DNA from: Oscillatoriales cyanobacterium
GTDB taxonomy: Bacteria; Cyanobacteriota; Cyanobacteriia; CACIAM-69d
DNA: 33,338 bases
NCBI GenBank assembly: GCA_004292515.1
Contig: RDXB01000063.1
Location: 1 to 33,338 of the forward strand
Direction: 5' to 3'
Below are positions 7,995 through 14,794 of this stretch, piece by piece. The notes beneath the pieces were generated by a model. It worked only from the letters and a program-made list of their open reading frames with translations, searched no databases and was not told the DNA's origin. The translations under genes and the position numbers were made by a program. How positions within the stretch are numbered: the stretch's first letter is position 1; each line of letters opens with the position of its first letter.

Positions 7995-9125
7995 ATGCGA
8001 ATTGCCCTATTCACCGAAACTTTTCTGCCCAAAATCGACGGCATTGTGACTCGGCTTCGTCACACCATTGACCATCTGCAAAAAATGGGTGATGAAGTCT
8101 TAATCGTCACACCAGATCTGGGACTAAAAGATTACAATGGCTCAAAAGTTTTCGGTGTTTCGGGTTTTCCGCTGCCGCAATATCCTGAACTCAAAATCGC
8201 AATTCCCCGCCCCGCCATTGGTCGAGAACTCGATCAATTTCGCCCCGATTTAATTCATGTGGTCAACCCAGCCGTGGTTGGTTTGGGTGGCATCTATTAC
8301 GCCAAAACTCGGCAACTGCCCCTCGTCGCCTCCTATCACACCCACCTGCCCCAATATCTGCAACATTACGGCTTAGGAATGCTCGAAGGATTGCTGTGGG
8401 AACTGCTAAAAACCGCCCATAATTTAGCTGATCTCAACCTTTGCACCTCCACGGCCATGGTGCAGCAACTGAGCGATCATGGCATTGAACGCACCGCCCT
8501 TTGGCAGCGCGGCGTAGATACGGAGAGCTTCACGCCCGATCGCGCCACCGCCAAAATGCGCGACTTCCTCAGCCAGGGCCACCCCGCAGCGCCCCTGTTG
8601 ATCTATATTGGCCGCCTGTCCGCCGAAAAAGAAGTCGATCGGATTCGTCCGGTGCTCGAATCGATTCCCGGCGCGCGGTTAGCCCTTGTGGGCGACGGCC
8701 CCTACCGCGCCGAGCTGGAGGAATTTTTCGCCGGAACCAACACCCACTTTGTCGGCTATTTGCGCGGTTTGGAGCTGGCCGCCGCCTATGCCAGTGCCGA
8801 TGCGTTCATCTTCCCCTCGCGCACGGAAACCCTGGGGCTGGTGTTGTTGGAAGCAATGGCGGCTGGCTGTCCGGTGGTGGCGGCCAACGCGGGCGGCATC
8901 CCCGATATCGTCACCGACGGCGTGAACGGCTGCCTGTTTGACCCCACCGATGACCAAGGGGCCGTCACCGCCACCCAACGATTGCTGGCCGATCCGAGCC
9001 AGTTGGCCCATCTGCGATCGGCCGCCCGAGCCGAGGCTGAACGCTGGGGCTGGGCCGCTGCCACCCGCCAACTGAAGGATTACTACTACGGCATCCTCAG
9101 CGCCAACCAACGCCAAGCGGCATAA
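7995..9125 (+). CDS. sqdX: Sulfoquinovosyltransferase, sulfolipid (SQDG) synthase
   Basis: 376-residue GT4-family, GT-B-fold glycosyltransferase. SqdX moves sulfoquinovose from UDP-sulfoquinovose to diacylglycerol, making SQDG of the thylakoid membrane. Evidence: start MRIALFTETFLPKIDGIVTR, DLIHVVNPAVVGLGGIYYAK, SYHTHLPQYLQHYGLG, the donor-domain start LLIYIGRLSAEKEVDRIRPV, LVGDGPYRAEL, and the EX7E motif Glu278...Glu286 in PSRTETLGLVLLEAMAAG. The overall pattern matches cyanobacterial SqdX better than generic GT4 enzymes. The usual partner sqdB (UDP-sulfoquinovose synthase) is not in the window. It stands alone between two non-coding spacers. Confidence 0.93.
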   Translation: MRIALFTETFLPKIDGIVTRLRHTIDHLQKMGDEVLIVTPDLGLKDYNGSKVFGVSGFPLPQYPELKIAIPRPAIGRELDQFRPDLIHVVNPAVVGLGGIYYAKTRQLPLVASYHTHLPQYLQHYGLGMLEGLLWELLKTAHNLADLNLCTSTAMVQQLSDHGIERTALWQRGVDTESFTPDRATAKMRDFLSQGHPAAPLLIYIGRLSAEKEVDRIRPVLESIPGARLALVGDGPYRAELEEFFAGTNTHFVGYLRGLELAAAYASADAFIFPSRTETLGLVLLEAMAAGCPVVAANAGGIPDIVTDGVNGCLFDPTDDQGAVTATQRLLADPSQLAHLRSAARAEAERWGWAAATRQLKDYYYGILSANQRQAA

Positions 9126-9184
9126 TCATGGGGCGATCGCTACAGTTAAATCACAGGCGATCGCCCGCCCAAACCCTTCATTTT

Positions 9185-9213
9185 GTAGGTTGGGTTGAGG
9201 CACAAAACCCAAC
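9185..9213. repeat. Short dispersed inverted repeat (GTAGGTTGGGTT type)
   Basis: GTAGGTTGGGTTGAGGCACA followed by AAACCCAAC, with perfect 8-bp arms GTTGGGTT (9189-9196) and AACCCAAC (9206-9213). This resembles the very common intergenic GTAGGTTGGGTTGAG...AAACCCAAC repeats of cyanobacteria. It lies in the boundary between sqdX and the AT-rich ATPase cassette, together with a 16-bp HIP1-centred palindrome at 9241-9256 (AGGGGCGATCGCCCCT). Confidence 0.6.
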
Positions 9214-9282
9214 ACTCATCGAGTTTGTAGTGACCTAATCAGGGGCGATCGCCCCTCCTTCGCACCACGGGAGTTATGCACC

Positions 9283-10389
9283 ATGCTCCAGAGTCTAGAA
9301 ATCGAAAACTTCCGCCAGTTTTCCCACTTCACCATCCCCAAACTGGGCCGCATCAACCTGCTCACCGGCAAAAACAACAGCGGCAAAACCTCAATCCTAG
9401 AAGCCATTCACCTACTGATGACCACGGAGCACCCCGCTCAGGTCATGACTGAACTGCAAGTCATGAGAGGCGAGCTTTCACATACTTATGAAAATCAAAA
9501 GTATGCATCTGAAATCAGACATTTTTTCCACAATCGAGTAATTTCCAATCAAAAACCAATCAAGATCTCTGGACTCCTAAATGACCATCATAAAAGCTTT
9601 CAAATCGAAATTATTCCTGGTCATTCAAAGTCTAACAGAATCATTCCGATTGATGCTTTATCAGGAAATTTACAACAACCTGATCTGCCTCAGTTGCGAA
9701 TCAAAGTGCGAAATTTTGATGAAAGTGTTGACCAATACGAAGGCTCTCTTTCATCAGGGGAAAGAATTATTTTCTCAAGACAACCACTACAAAGTTCAAT
9801 CTTGCAGAACCAAAATTCAGAGCTAGTTTTTTTAACTAGGCTAACAGCTCAGGAGGCAGCTTATTTCTACAGTCAAGTTGTCTTACGTCCAGAAGAAGAG
9901 CGAGTGTTGGAAGCAATCAGAATTATTGAACCTGATATTCAACGAATTGCGCCTAAATCTGTTGAGGTAGAAGTATTAGGTTCAATGCCTAAAACCGGAT
10001 TCTTTGCTAAATTGAAAGATGTCGATGAAATTGTACCTATTGCGAGTATGGGAGATGGTCTCTGGAACTTGATGGGGATCATTTTGATACTGGTAAATGC
10101 CAAAGGAAAAACTCTGCTAATTGATGAGATTGATGTTGGATTACACTACAGTGTCATGGTTGATCTTTGGAAACTAATTTGGAAAATTGCTAAAGAGTTA
10201 GATATCCAAGTTTTTGCGACAACCCATAGTCAAGATTGCTGGAAAGCACTGGGGGAGCTGATCGAGGCTGAAGAGATCTATGACAATGAGATTATGATTC
10301 ATCGAATTGATGCGAAACACGATCACAGCGTCAGCTATGACACGGATAAAATCGTGATTGCTGCTGAAGACCAGGTTGAGGTTCGGTAG
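9283..10389 (+). CDS. OLD-like AAA/ABC-type ATPase of a two-gene cassette
   Basis: 368-residue ATPase of the AAA_15/AAA_21 (ABC-type, OLD-like) group. The start MLQSLEIENFRQFSHFTIPK is the classic opening beta-hairpin. Walker A is TGKNNSGKTS (28-37). There is a signature-like SMGDGLWNL, Walker B TLLIDEIDVGLH (Asp281-Glu282) and an H-loop ATTHSQD (His315). Between them lies a roughly 200-residue insert of unknown fold. No C-terminal TOPRIM is fused; instead the next gene, 2 nt later, encodes a TOPRIM-like DUF3226 protein, so the pair resembles an OLD-type nuclease split in two or a PARIS-like ATPase/TOPRIM system. From about 9440 the gene is AT-rich (roughly 35-40% GC by eye) and contains no GCGATCGC, unlike its surroundings: a sign of transfer. 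A role in phage defence is inferred, not shown. Confidence 0.88.
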   Translation: MLQSLEIENFRQFSHFTIPKLGRINLLTGKNNSGKTSILEAIHLLMTTEHPAQVMTELQVMRGELSHTYENQKYASEIRHFFHNRVISNQKPIKISGLLNDHHKSFQIEIIPGHSKSNRIIPIDALSGNLQQPDLPQLRIKVRNFDESVDQYEGSLSSGERIIFSRQPLQSSILQNQNSELVFLTRLTAQEAAYFYSQVVLRPEEERVLEAIRIIEPDIQRIAPKSVEVEVLGSMPKTGFFAKLKDVDEIVPIASMGDGLWNLMGIILILVNAKGKTLLIDEIDVGLHYSVMVDLWKLIWKIAKELDIQVFATTHSQDCWKALGELIEAEEIYDNEIMIHRIDAKHDHSVSYDTDKIVIAAEDQVEVR

Positions 10390-10391
10390 AG

Positions 10392-11069
10392 ATGAGTTCA
10401 GCAAGTCGCAAATCGAGAATTTTGTTTGTCGAAGGAAGTAGCGACAAAACAATCGTTAGCGAAATTCTCAATATCTATCTACCGCACTGGAAAATAACTA
10501 AAAAAAGATCGGGATCATCACAGCCACAGATCGATATTCAAGATCAACGAGGAATTAGCAATATAACGCCGAACAAAATATTCAATCAACTAGCCGATCC
10601 CAACGTATCTGTTTTAGGGATTGTGATTGATGCTGATGATAGTGCCTCAGATCAATGGAGTGAAATTTGTCAATCTTGTCAATTGGTTGAGCAATTGAAT
10701 TCGATTTCATTCCCTAACCAAATTCCTGAAAATGGGTTTATTTGCTCAGTTACTGATGATCAAACGTTTGGGATCTGGATGATGCCAGATCATCGATCGC
10801 CCGGAATGCTAGAAACCCTACTATCTCAGCTCATCCCCAGTAATCGCGAGAATCTATGGATACATTTACAGGACTCCGTTGATCAAGCAAAACGCTTAGG
10901 TGCGCCATTCAGCAACCATCATTTAGACAAAGCACGGATCTACACATGGTTGGCTTGGCATCATAAACCTGGTGCATGGATCAAAACTGGAGAGCGTGCT
11001 GTTTTCAATTTTGATCATCCCCAGGTTCATGCTTTTGTGGACTGGCTAAAGACGCTTTACGACTTATGA
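10392..11069 (+). CDS. DUF3226 (TOPRIM-like) protein, partner of the ATPase
   Basis: 225-residue DUF3226-type protein. Recognisable blocks: ILFVEGSSDKTIVSEIL at the start, a central VLGIVIDADDSASDQW, FGIWMMPDHRSPGMLETLL, and the C-terminal HLDKARIYTWLAWHHKPGAW and FVDWLKTLYDL. The early Glu (FVEG) plus the Asp-X-Asp (IDADD) repeat the acidic arrangement of TOPRIM nucleases and topoisomerases, so a metal-dependent nuclease or phosphotransfer role is plausible but inferred. The ATG follows the ATPase stop by 2 nt, with a ribosome site (GAGGTTCGG) inside the ATPase end: clear translational coupling. Composition is AT-rich and HIP1-free like the ATPase. No relation to the flanking sqdX or wecB genes is apparent. 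Confidence 0.87.
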   Translation: MSSASRKSRILFVEGSSDKTIVSEILNIYLPHWKITKKRSGSSQPQIDIQDQRGISNITPNKIFNQLADPNVSVLGIVIDADDSASDQWSEICQSCQLVEQLNSISFPNQIPENGFICSVTDDQTFGIWMMPDHRSPGMLETLLSQLIPSNRENLWIHLQDSVDQAKRLGAPFSNHHLDKARIYTWLAWHHKPGAWIKTGERAVFNFDHPQVHAFVDWLKTLYDL

Positions 11070-11155
11070 GCCGGTAATCTGTAGGGCGGGCTTGCACCCC
11101 AAAATTGACTTAACTCATTGATGCAACCAACTGATTAATAGGATGGATTGGCGCT

Positions 11156-12301
11156 GTGGCTGACCGGATGCGAATTTGTTTGACGATCGGGACTCGACCG
11201 GAAGCGATCAAGATGGCTCCGGTGGCGCGGGCGTTTTTGCAGGACGATCGCTTCGAGACCCAAATTTTGCTGACGGGTCAGCACAAGGAAATGGTCGAGC
11301 AGGTGATGAGCTTGTTTGAACTGCGGGGCGATCGGGATTTGGCGATTATGCAGCCGGGCCAAACCCTGACGGATATTACTTGCCGTAGCTTGACGGGGTT
11401 GGGGGCGCTGTTTGCGGAGATTCAGCCCCGGTTGGTGTTGGTGCAGGGCGACACGACGACGGCTTTTGCAGCGGCCCTGGCGGCGTTTTACCAACAAATT
11501 CCGGTGGGGCACGTGGAGGCGGGCTTGCGGACGGATAACCTCTACAGTCCGTTTCCCGAGGAGGCGAATCGGCGGCTGATTTCCCAGGTGACACAGTTGC
11601 ATTTTGCACCGACGGATTTGGCGGTGGCCAATTTGCAGAAGTCGGGGGTGATGGGCGAGGTTCACCAAACGGGCAACACGGTGATCGATGCGTTGTTGGC
11701 GGTGGCGGCGAAAAATCCGCCTTGCCCGATCGCTCCCTTGGCTGGCACGGCAACGGCCGGGCGATCGCTCGATTGGGCTGCGGGACCGGTGATTTTGGCC
11801 ACGGTGCATCGCCGGGAAAATTGGGGCGACCCGCTCACCGACATCGCCGATGGGTTTTTGGGGCTGCTCGATCGCTTCCCGGATTTGTCGCTGGTGTTGC
11901 CGCTGCACCGCAACCCGACCGTGCGCGAACCGCTGATCGGTAAGTTGGGGCCCCACGATCGCGTCTTTTTGACCGAACCGCTGGACTATTCGGCACTGAT
12001 TGGAGCGATGCAGCGATCGACCCTGATTCTCACGGATTCTGGCGGCTTGCAGGAGGAAGCGCCGAGCCTGGGCAAGCCGGTGCTGGTGTTGCGCGACACG
12101 ACGGAACGACCCGAGGCGATCGCGGCGGGCACGGCCAAATTGATCGGCACGGCCACAGCGGATATGGTGCGGGAAGCGAGTCTGTTACTCAGCGATCGCG
12201 CCGCCTATGACCAAATGGCTCGGGCCGTGAATCCCTTTGGCGACGGCCGTGCCTCAGAGCGAATTGTGAAAGCCGTTTTGGATTATTTCGATCCCTCGTA
12301 G
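11156..12301 (+). CDS. wecB: UDP-N-acetylglucosamine 2-epimerase (non-hydrolysing)
   Basis: 381 residues from a GTG start (11156); an ATG at 11168 would remove four. It interconverts UDP-GlcNAc and UDP-ManNAc in the cytoplasm for surface polysaccharides. Motifs: LTIGTRPEAIKMAPV, LLTGQHKEMV, VQGDTTTA (Asp99), GHVEAGLRT (Glu121), SPFPEEANRR (Glu135/136), TVHRREN (His218) and the UDP-binding TDSGGLQEEAPSLGKPVLVL. The catalytic residues are spaced as in E. coli WecB (95/117/131/213). No other polysaccharide genes adjoin it in this window except the distant GT2 and GT4 genes. A hairpin follows the stop (12302-12333). Confidence 0.95.
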   Translation: MADRMRICLTIGTRPEAIKMAPVARAFLQDDRFETQILLTGQHKEMVEQVMSLFELRGDRDLAIMQPGQTLTDITCRSLTGLGALFAEIQPRLVLVQGDTTTAFAAALAAFYQQIPVGHVEAGLRTDNLYSPFPEEANRRLISQVTQLHFAPTDLAVANLQKSGVMGEVHQTGNTVIDALLAVAAKNPPCPIAPLAGTATAGRSLDWAAGPVILATVHRRENWGDPLTDIADGFLGLLDRFPDLSLVLPLHRNPTVREPLIGKLGPHDRVFLTEPLDYSALIGAMQRSTLILTDSGGLQEEAPSLGKPVLVLRDTTERPEAIAAGTAKLIGTATADMVREASLLLSDRAAYDQMARAVNPFGDGRASERIVKAVLDYFDPS

Positions 12302-12333
12302 TTTGCAACAACTTATGAAGGCGTTGTCGCAAA
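12302..12333 (+). terminator. Possible weak terminator hairpin after wecB
   Basis: Arms TTTGCAACAAC (12302-12312) and GTTGTCGCAAA (12323-12333) pair over 11 positions with one A-C mismatch and a 10-nt loop, beginning one base after the wecB stop. Only three T residues follow, so termination efficiency is doubtful. Confidence 0.35.
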
Positions 12334-12513
12334 TTTGACGCGATCCCTGACCTGCATGAAACACTTGATTAAGCGGGTCTTAAGATTTTGCGATCGCCAG
12401 CGAGATCGGTAGGTTTCTTCTCCACAATCTGGGGTATTCTAAATGCCCCTTGCAGGTAACTAATAGTGACTGCCAAGCAACAGCCATGCGATGACTGATG
12501 CGACCGGACTCAA

Positions 12514-12539
12514 ATGCGCCTGACTCATGCGCCTGACTC
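12514..12539. repeat. Perfect 13-bp tandem duplication
   Basis: ATGCGCCTGACTC occurs twice head-to-tail (12514-12526 and 12527-12539), 22 nt upstream of the likely start of the small gene at 12561. A third, degenerate relative (ATGCGACCGGACTC) precedes it at 12499-12512. This is probably a slippage product in the 5' leader. Confidence 0.7.
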
Positions 12540-12560
12540 AAGGGATGCGTTTTATTGAAA

Positions 12561-12788
12561 ATGGTCATGAAACCGATGGCAAACCTTGTCGAACTATCTG
12601 ACTCCATGCTGATGGAAGTTTATGCAGATGCCATGTCTTCGGGTGTGATTACCAGTGAGCATTGTGAGCGTTTGCAGGAAGCAATTTTGAGCGATAGCTT
12701 GACCGAATATGAGCATCAAGCCTTGAACCGGATCTTTCATTCTGTGTGGCGGGGCTGGCTGCGCTATGGCGATTTCGCCGGATCGTAA
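12561..12788 (+). CDS. Small conserved-looking protein of unknown function
   Basis: 75 residues from the ATG at 12561 (a TTG at 12555 and ATGs at 12567 and 12576 are alternatives; none has an ideal Shine-Dalgarno). The sequence is soluble and mostly helical, with an acidic middle (EVYADAMSSGVITSEHCERL) and an aromatic C-terminus IFHSVWRGWLRYGD. I do not recognise a named family. It overlaps the start of the M23 peptidase gene by 23 nt (12766-12788) in another frame, which suggests coupled expression and that the gene is real. The spacer before it (12302-12560) holds only a hairpin and a short tandem repeat. Confidence 0.65.
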   Translation: MVMKPMANLVELSDSMLMEVYADAMSSGVITSEHCERLQEAILSDSLTEYEHQALNRIFHSVWRGWLRYGDFAGS

Positions 12789-14109
12789 TGGACTGAATGG
12801 CTTGATGGCACGGTTCTGGCAACGTTTGGGCCAGCAATTTTTAGCTCCCCCTGTCCCGTGGCTGTCGGCTCGGGGGTTGCGCCAGCTCTGGGGGGCGATC
12901 GCCCTGGGGCTGGCGCTCCTGTTGTTGGGGTGGCCAGGGGTAGGTGGGTTGCTGCCCGCGCGATCGCAATCCCTGCCAGACCTGCGCCAACAGCAGGAAC
13001 AACTGAACCAGCAGCGCCAAGACCTCCGCCGACAGCAACAACAACTCCAACAGCAGCAGCAACAAACGCGCCAACAGGTGGACAAGCTGCAACGATCGCT
13101 CCAACAAACGGAACAGACCGCCGATCGCACCCAAACCCAACTGGGATCGGCGCTGGATCAACTGGCGGCCCTCGAACGTGACTTAGCCCTCGCGGAGCAA
13201 GGTTACCAGCACAAGCGATTGGCGGTGGTGGCGCGGTTGCGGTTTTTGCAGCAGCAGTCTAAACAATGGGGTCTGGCAGTGTTGTTGCAAAGCAAGTCGA
13301 TCGAGCAATTTCTCGATCGCCAGCAGCGGCTCCAGGCCGTGTATGGGGCCGATCGCCGGCAACTGCGGGAGCTGGATCAAGCCGCCGATCGCCTCAGTTT
13401 CCAGCGCAGCCAGTGGCAAGAGCGCCGCCGAGAACTCGCCAATCTCAGTCAGGATCTGAGCGTTGAAGAACTGCAACTGCGCCAAAAGACGCAACTTGAG
13501 CAGGCGCGGGTGGCACAAATCCAACGCGATCGCCTGCAAGCCGACGAGCAACAGGCCCAACTCGATCGCGACTCCGCCAACCTTGCCCGCCTGATCCGCC
13601 AGCGGATTACCGAGCAACAACAGGCCGAAGCAGTCGCCCGCCTCAGCCGCCTAGCCGCCCTCCGGGTTCCCGGCGTGCCCGGCCAGCCCGACAGCAACGA
13701 ACCCAAAATTCTCAAGCTCCCCGGCGGCATCCTCGCCACCCCAGTGAATGCGATCGTCACCAGCGGCTTCGGCTGGCGCGTGCATCCGATCCTCGGCTAC
13801 GGTCGCCAACACAATGGCCTCGACTTCGGCGCATCCTATGGCACAACGATCCGCGCTGCCCATGCCGGAACCGTCGTGGTGGCCGGTTCCTTTGGCGGCT
13901 ATGGCAATTCGGTCGTGCTTGATCGCGGCGATGGTCTTTCCACCCTCTACGGTCACGCCAGCGAAGTTTATGTGCGCGTCGGTCAAACGGTGCAAAAGGG
14001 CGAGGCGATCGCCGCCGTTGGTTCCACAGGCCTGTCCACGGGGCCACACCTGCACTTCGAGGTGCGTGAAAATGGCAATCCCGTCGATCCCCTGCCCTAT
14101 CTCAGCTAG
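12766..14109 (+). CDS. M23 (LytM) family murein hydrolase with coiled coil, EnvC-like
   Basis: 447 residues. Residues 40-65 are a membrane/signal segment (GAIALGLALLLLGW) ending ARSQS, probably for export. Residues 70-295 are a very Gln/Arg-rich coiled coil, including a glutamine run at 90-100, as in EnvC-type amidase activators and NlpD-like proteins. Residues 325-447 are the peptidase domain: SGFGWRVHPILGYGRQHNGL with Zn ligands His349 and Asp353, LYGHAS (His397) and GPHLHFE (His428, Zn ligand His430). All catalytic residues are kept, so direct peptidoglycan endopeptidase activity is possible. Likely role: septal or outer cell-wall remodelling in the periplasm. The start codon lies inside the preceding small gene. 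Confidence 0.93.
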   Translation: MAISPDRNGLNGLMARFWQRLGQQFLAPPVPWLSARGLRQLWGAIALGLALLLLGWPGVGGLLPARSQSLPDLRQQQEQLNQQRQDLRRQQQQLQQQQQQTRQQVDKLQRSLQQTEQTADRTQTQLGSALDQLAALERDLALAEQGYQHKRLAVVARLRFLQQQSKQWGLAVLLQSKSIEQFLDRQQRLQAVYGADRRQLRELDQAADRLSFQRSQWQERRRELANLSQDLSVEELQLRQKTQLEQARVAQIQRDRLQADEQQAQLDRDSANLARLIRQRITEQQQAEAVARLSRLAALRVPGVPGQPDSNEPKILKLPGGILATPVNAIVTSGFGWRVHPILGYGRQHNGLDFGASYGTTIRAAHAGTVVVAGSFGGYGNSVVLDRGDGLSTLYGHASEVYVRVGQTVQKGEAIAAVGSTGLSTGPHLHFEVRENGNPVDPLPYLS

Positions 14110-14159
14110 GGATTTCAGCCAGGAAGTTGGGTGAGGCGATCGCCTTGATCGCCCGCTGA

Positions 14160-14408
14160 TCAGGTCGGAACCAACTCACCCGGCCGCAACCGCGCCCACT
14201 TACCCATCTCCGCCACAAAGCTATTGCAGCCCACCACGTCCCATTCCATCTCGATCTCGTCCGCGTGGGAGCGAATATTCACATTAATCGTCGGCTCGAT
14301 CGGCTCAAAATCTGGCAAGTCCGTTAAATGCAGTTGCTGGTGCTGGGCCTCAACGGCGTGGTAAGTGGTGCACCGATCGACATACAGGCAGTTAACACAA
14401 ATGCACAT
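14160..14408 (-). CDS. ycf34: Ycf34 family iron-sulfur-type protein
   Basis: 82 residues, the usual size. It begins MCICVNCLYVDRCTTYHAVE, with four early cysteines (Cys2, Cys4, Cys7, Cys13), then QHQQLHLTDLPDFEPIEPTI, the DEIEMEWDVVGC block with a fifth cysteine, and the closing GKWARLRPGELVPT. This is the plastid/cyanobacterial Ycf34 family, reported in Synechocystis to carry an Fe-S cluster and to affect photosynthetic electron transport. The ATG has a strong Shine-Dalgarno (GGGGAGGT). It is convergent with the M23 peptidase gene across a 50-nt spacer and divergent from the histidine kinase gene. Confidence 0.95.
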   Translation of the reverse strand: MCICVNCLYVDRCTTYHAVEAQHQQLHLTDLPDFEPIEPTINVNIRSHADEIEMEWDVVGCNSFVAEMGKWARLRPGELVPT

Positions 14409-14794
14409 ACCAGTACCTCCCCTGGATCCTCCAATGGGCTAGAGCAGCCAGCCAGGCAGCGATCGCACGCGACTTGGAACCATCGTGACCCGCGCATCAC
14501 CCCAGCACCGCTCTGAGATTTACTCTAGCGCTTGTTTTAAACTCCCTCAGTCAGCCAGATTCCCAAATCAACCGTTCGCCGCTGGCCCTATGCCATCCTA
14601 GAGAGAACAGCTTGCCGCTCAAGTTTCTGCCACCAACACCACCAACGGTATTTAAAGACCCGATCGCCAATCGCTGTTTTGATCGCGAGTCCTGATCCCC
14701 CCGCGTCGATCGTGATTCACTGCCCCCAGCCGCTCAAATTGCAGTCGGGCCAGTCCTTCGTTGAACGCTATTCTTGCCAATCCTTCAGCGGTTA
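14409..14794. other. Non-coding spacer between ycf34 and the histidine kinase gene
   Basis: About 386 nt with no ORF I can support and no strong hairpin or repeat. It should hold the divergent promoters of ycf34 and of the kinase gene. Only weak AT-rich patches such as TTGTTTTAAACT around 14531 are visible; I do not assign promoters. Confidence 0.5.

Noticed and set aside
9241-9256. AGGGGCGATCGCCCCT palindrome as a terminator
   Set aside because: It has no loop and no T-tract; it is an extended HIP1 site, which is frequent across the window.
11135-11956. 273-codon ORF opposite wecB
   Set aside because: His/Arg/Gln-rich shadow of a clearly identified epimerase gene.
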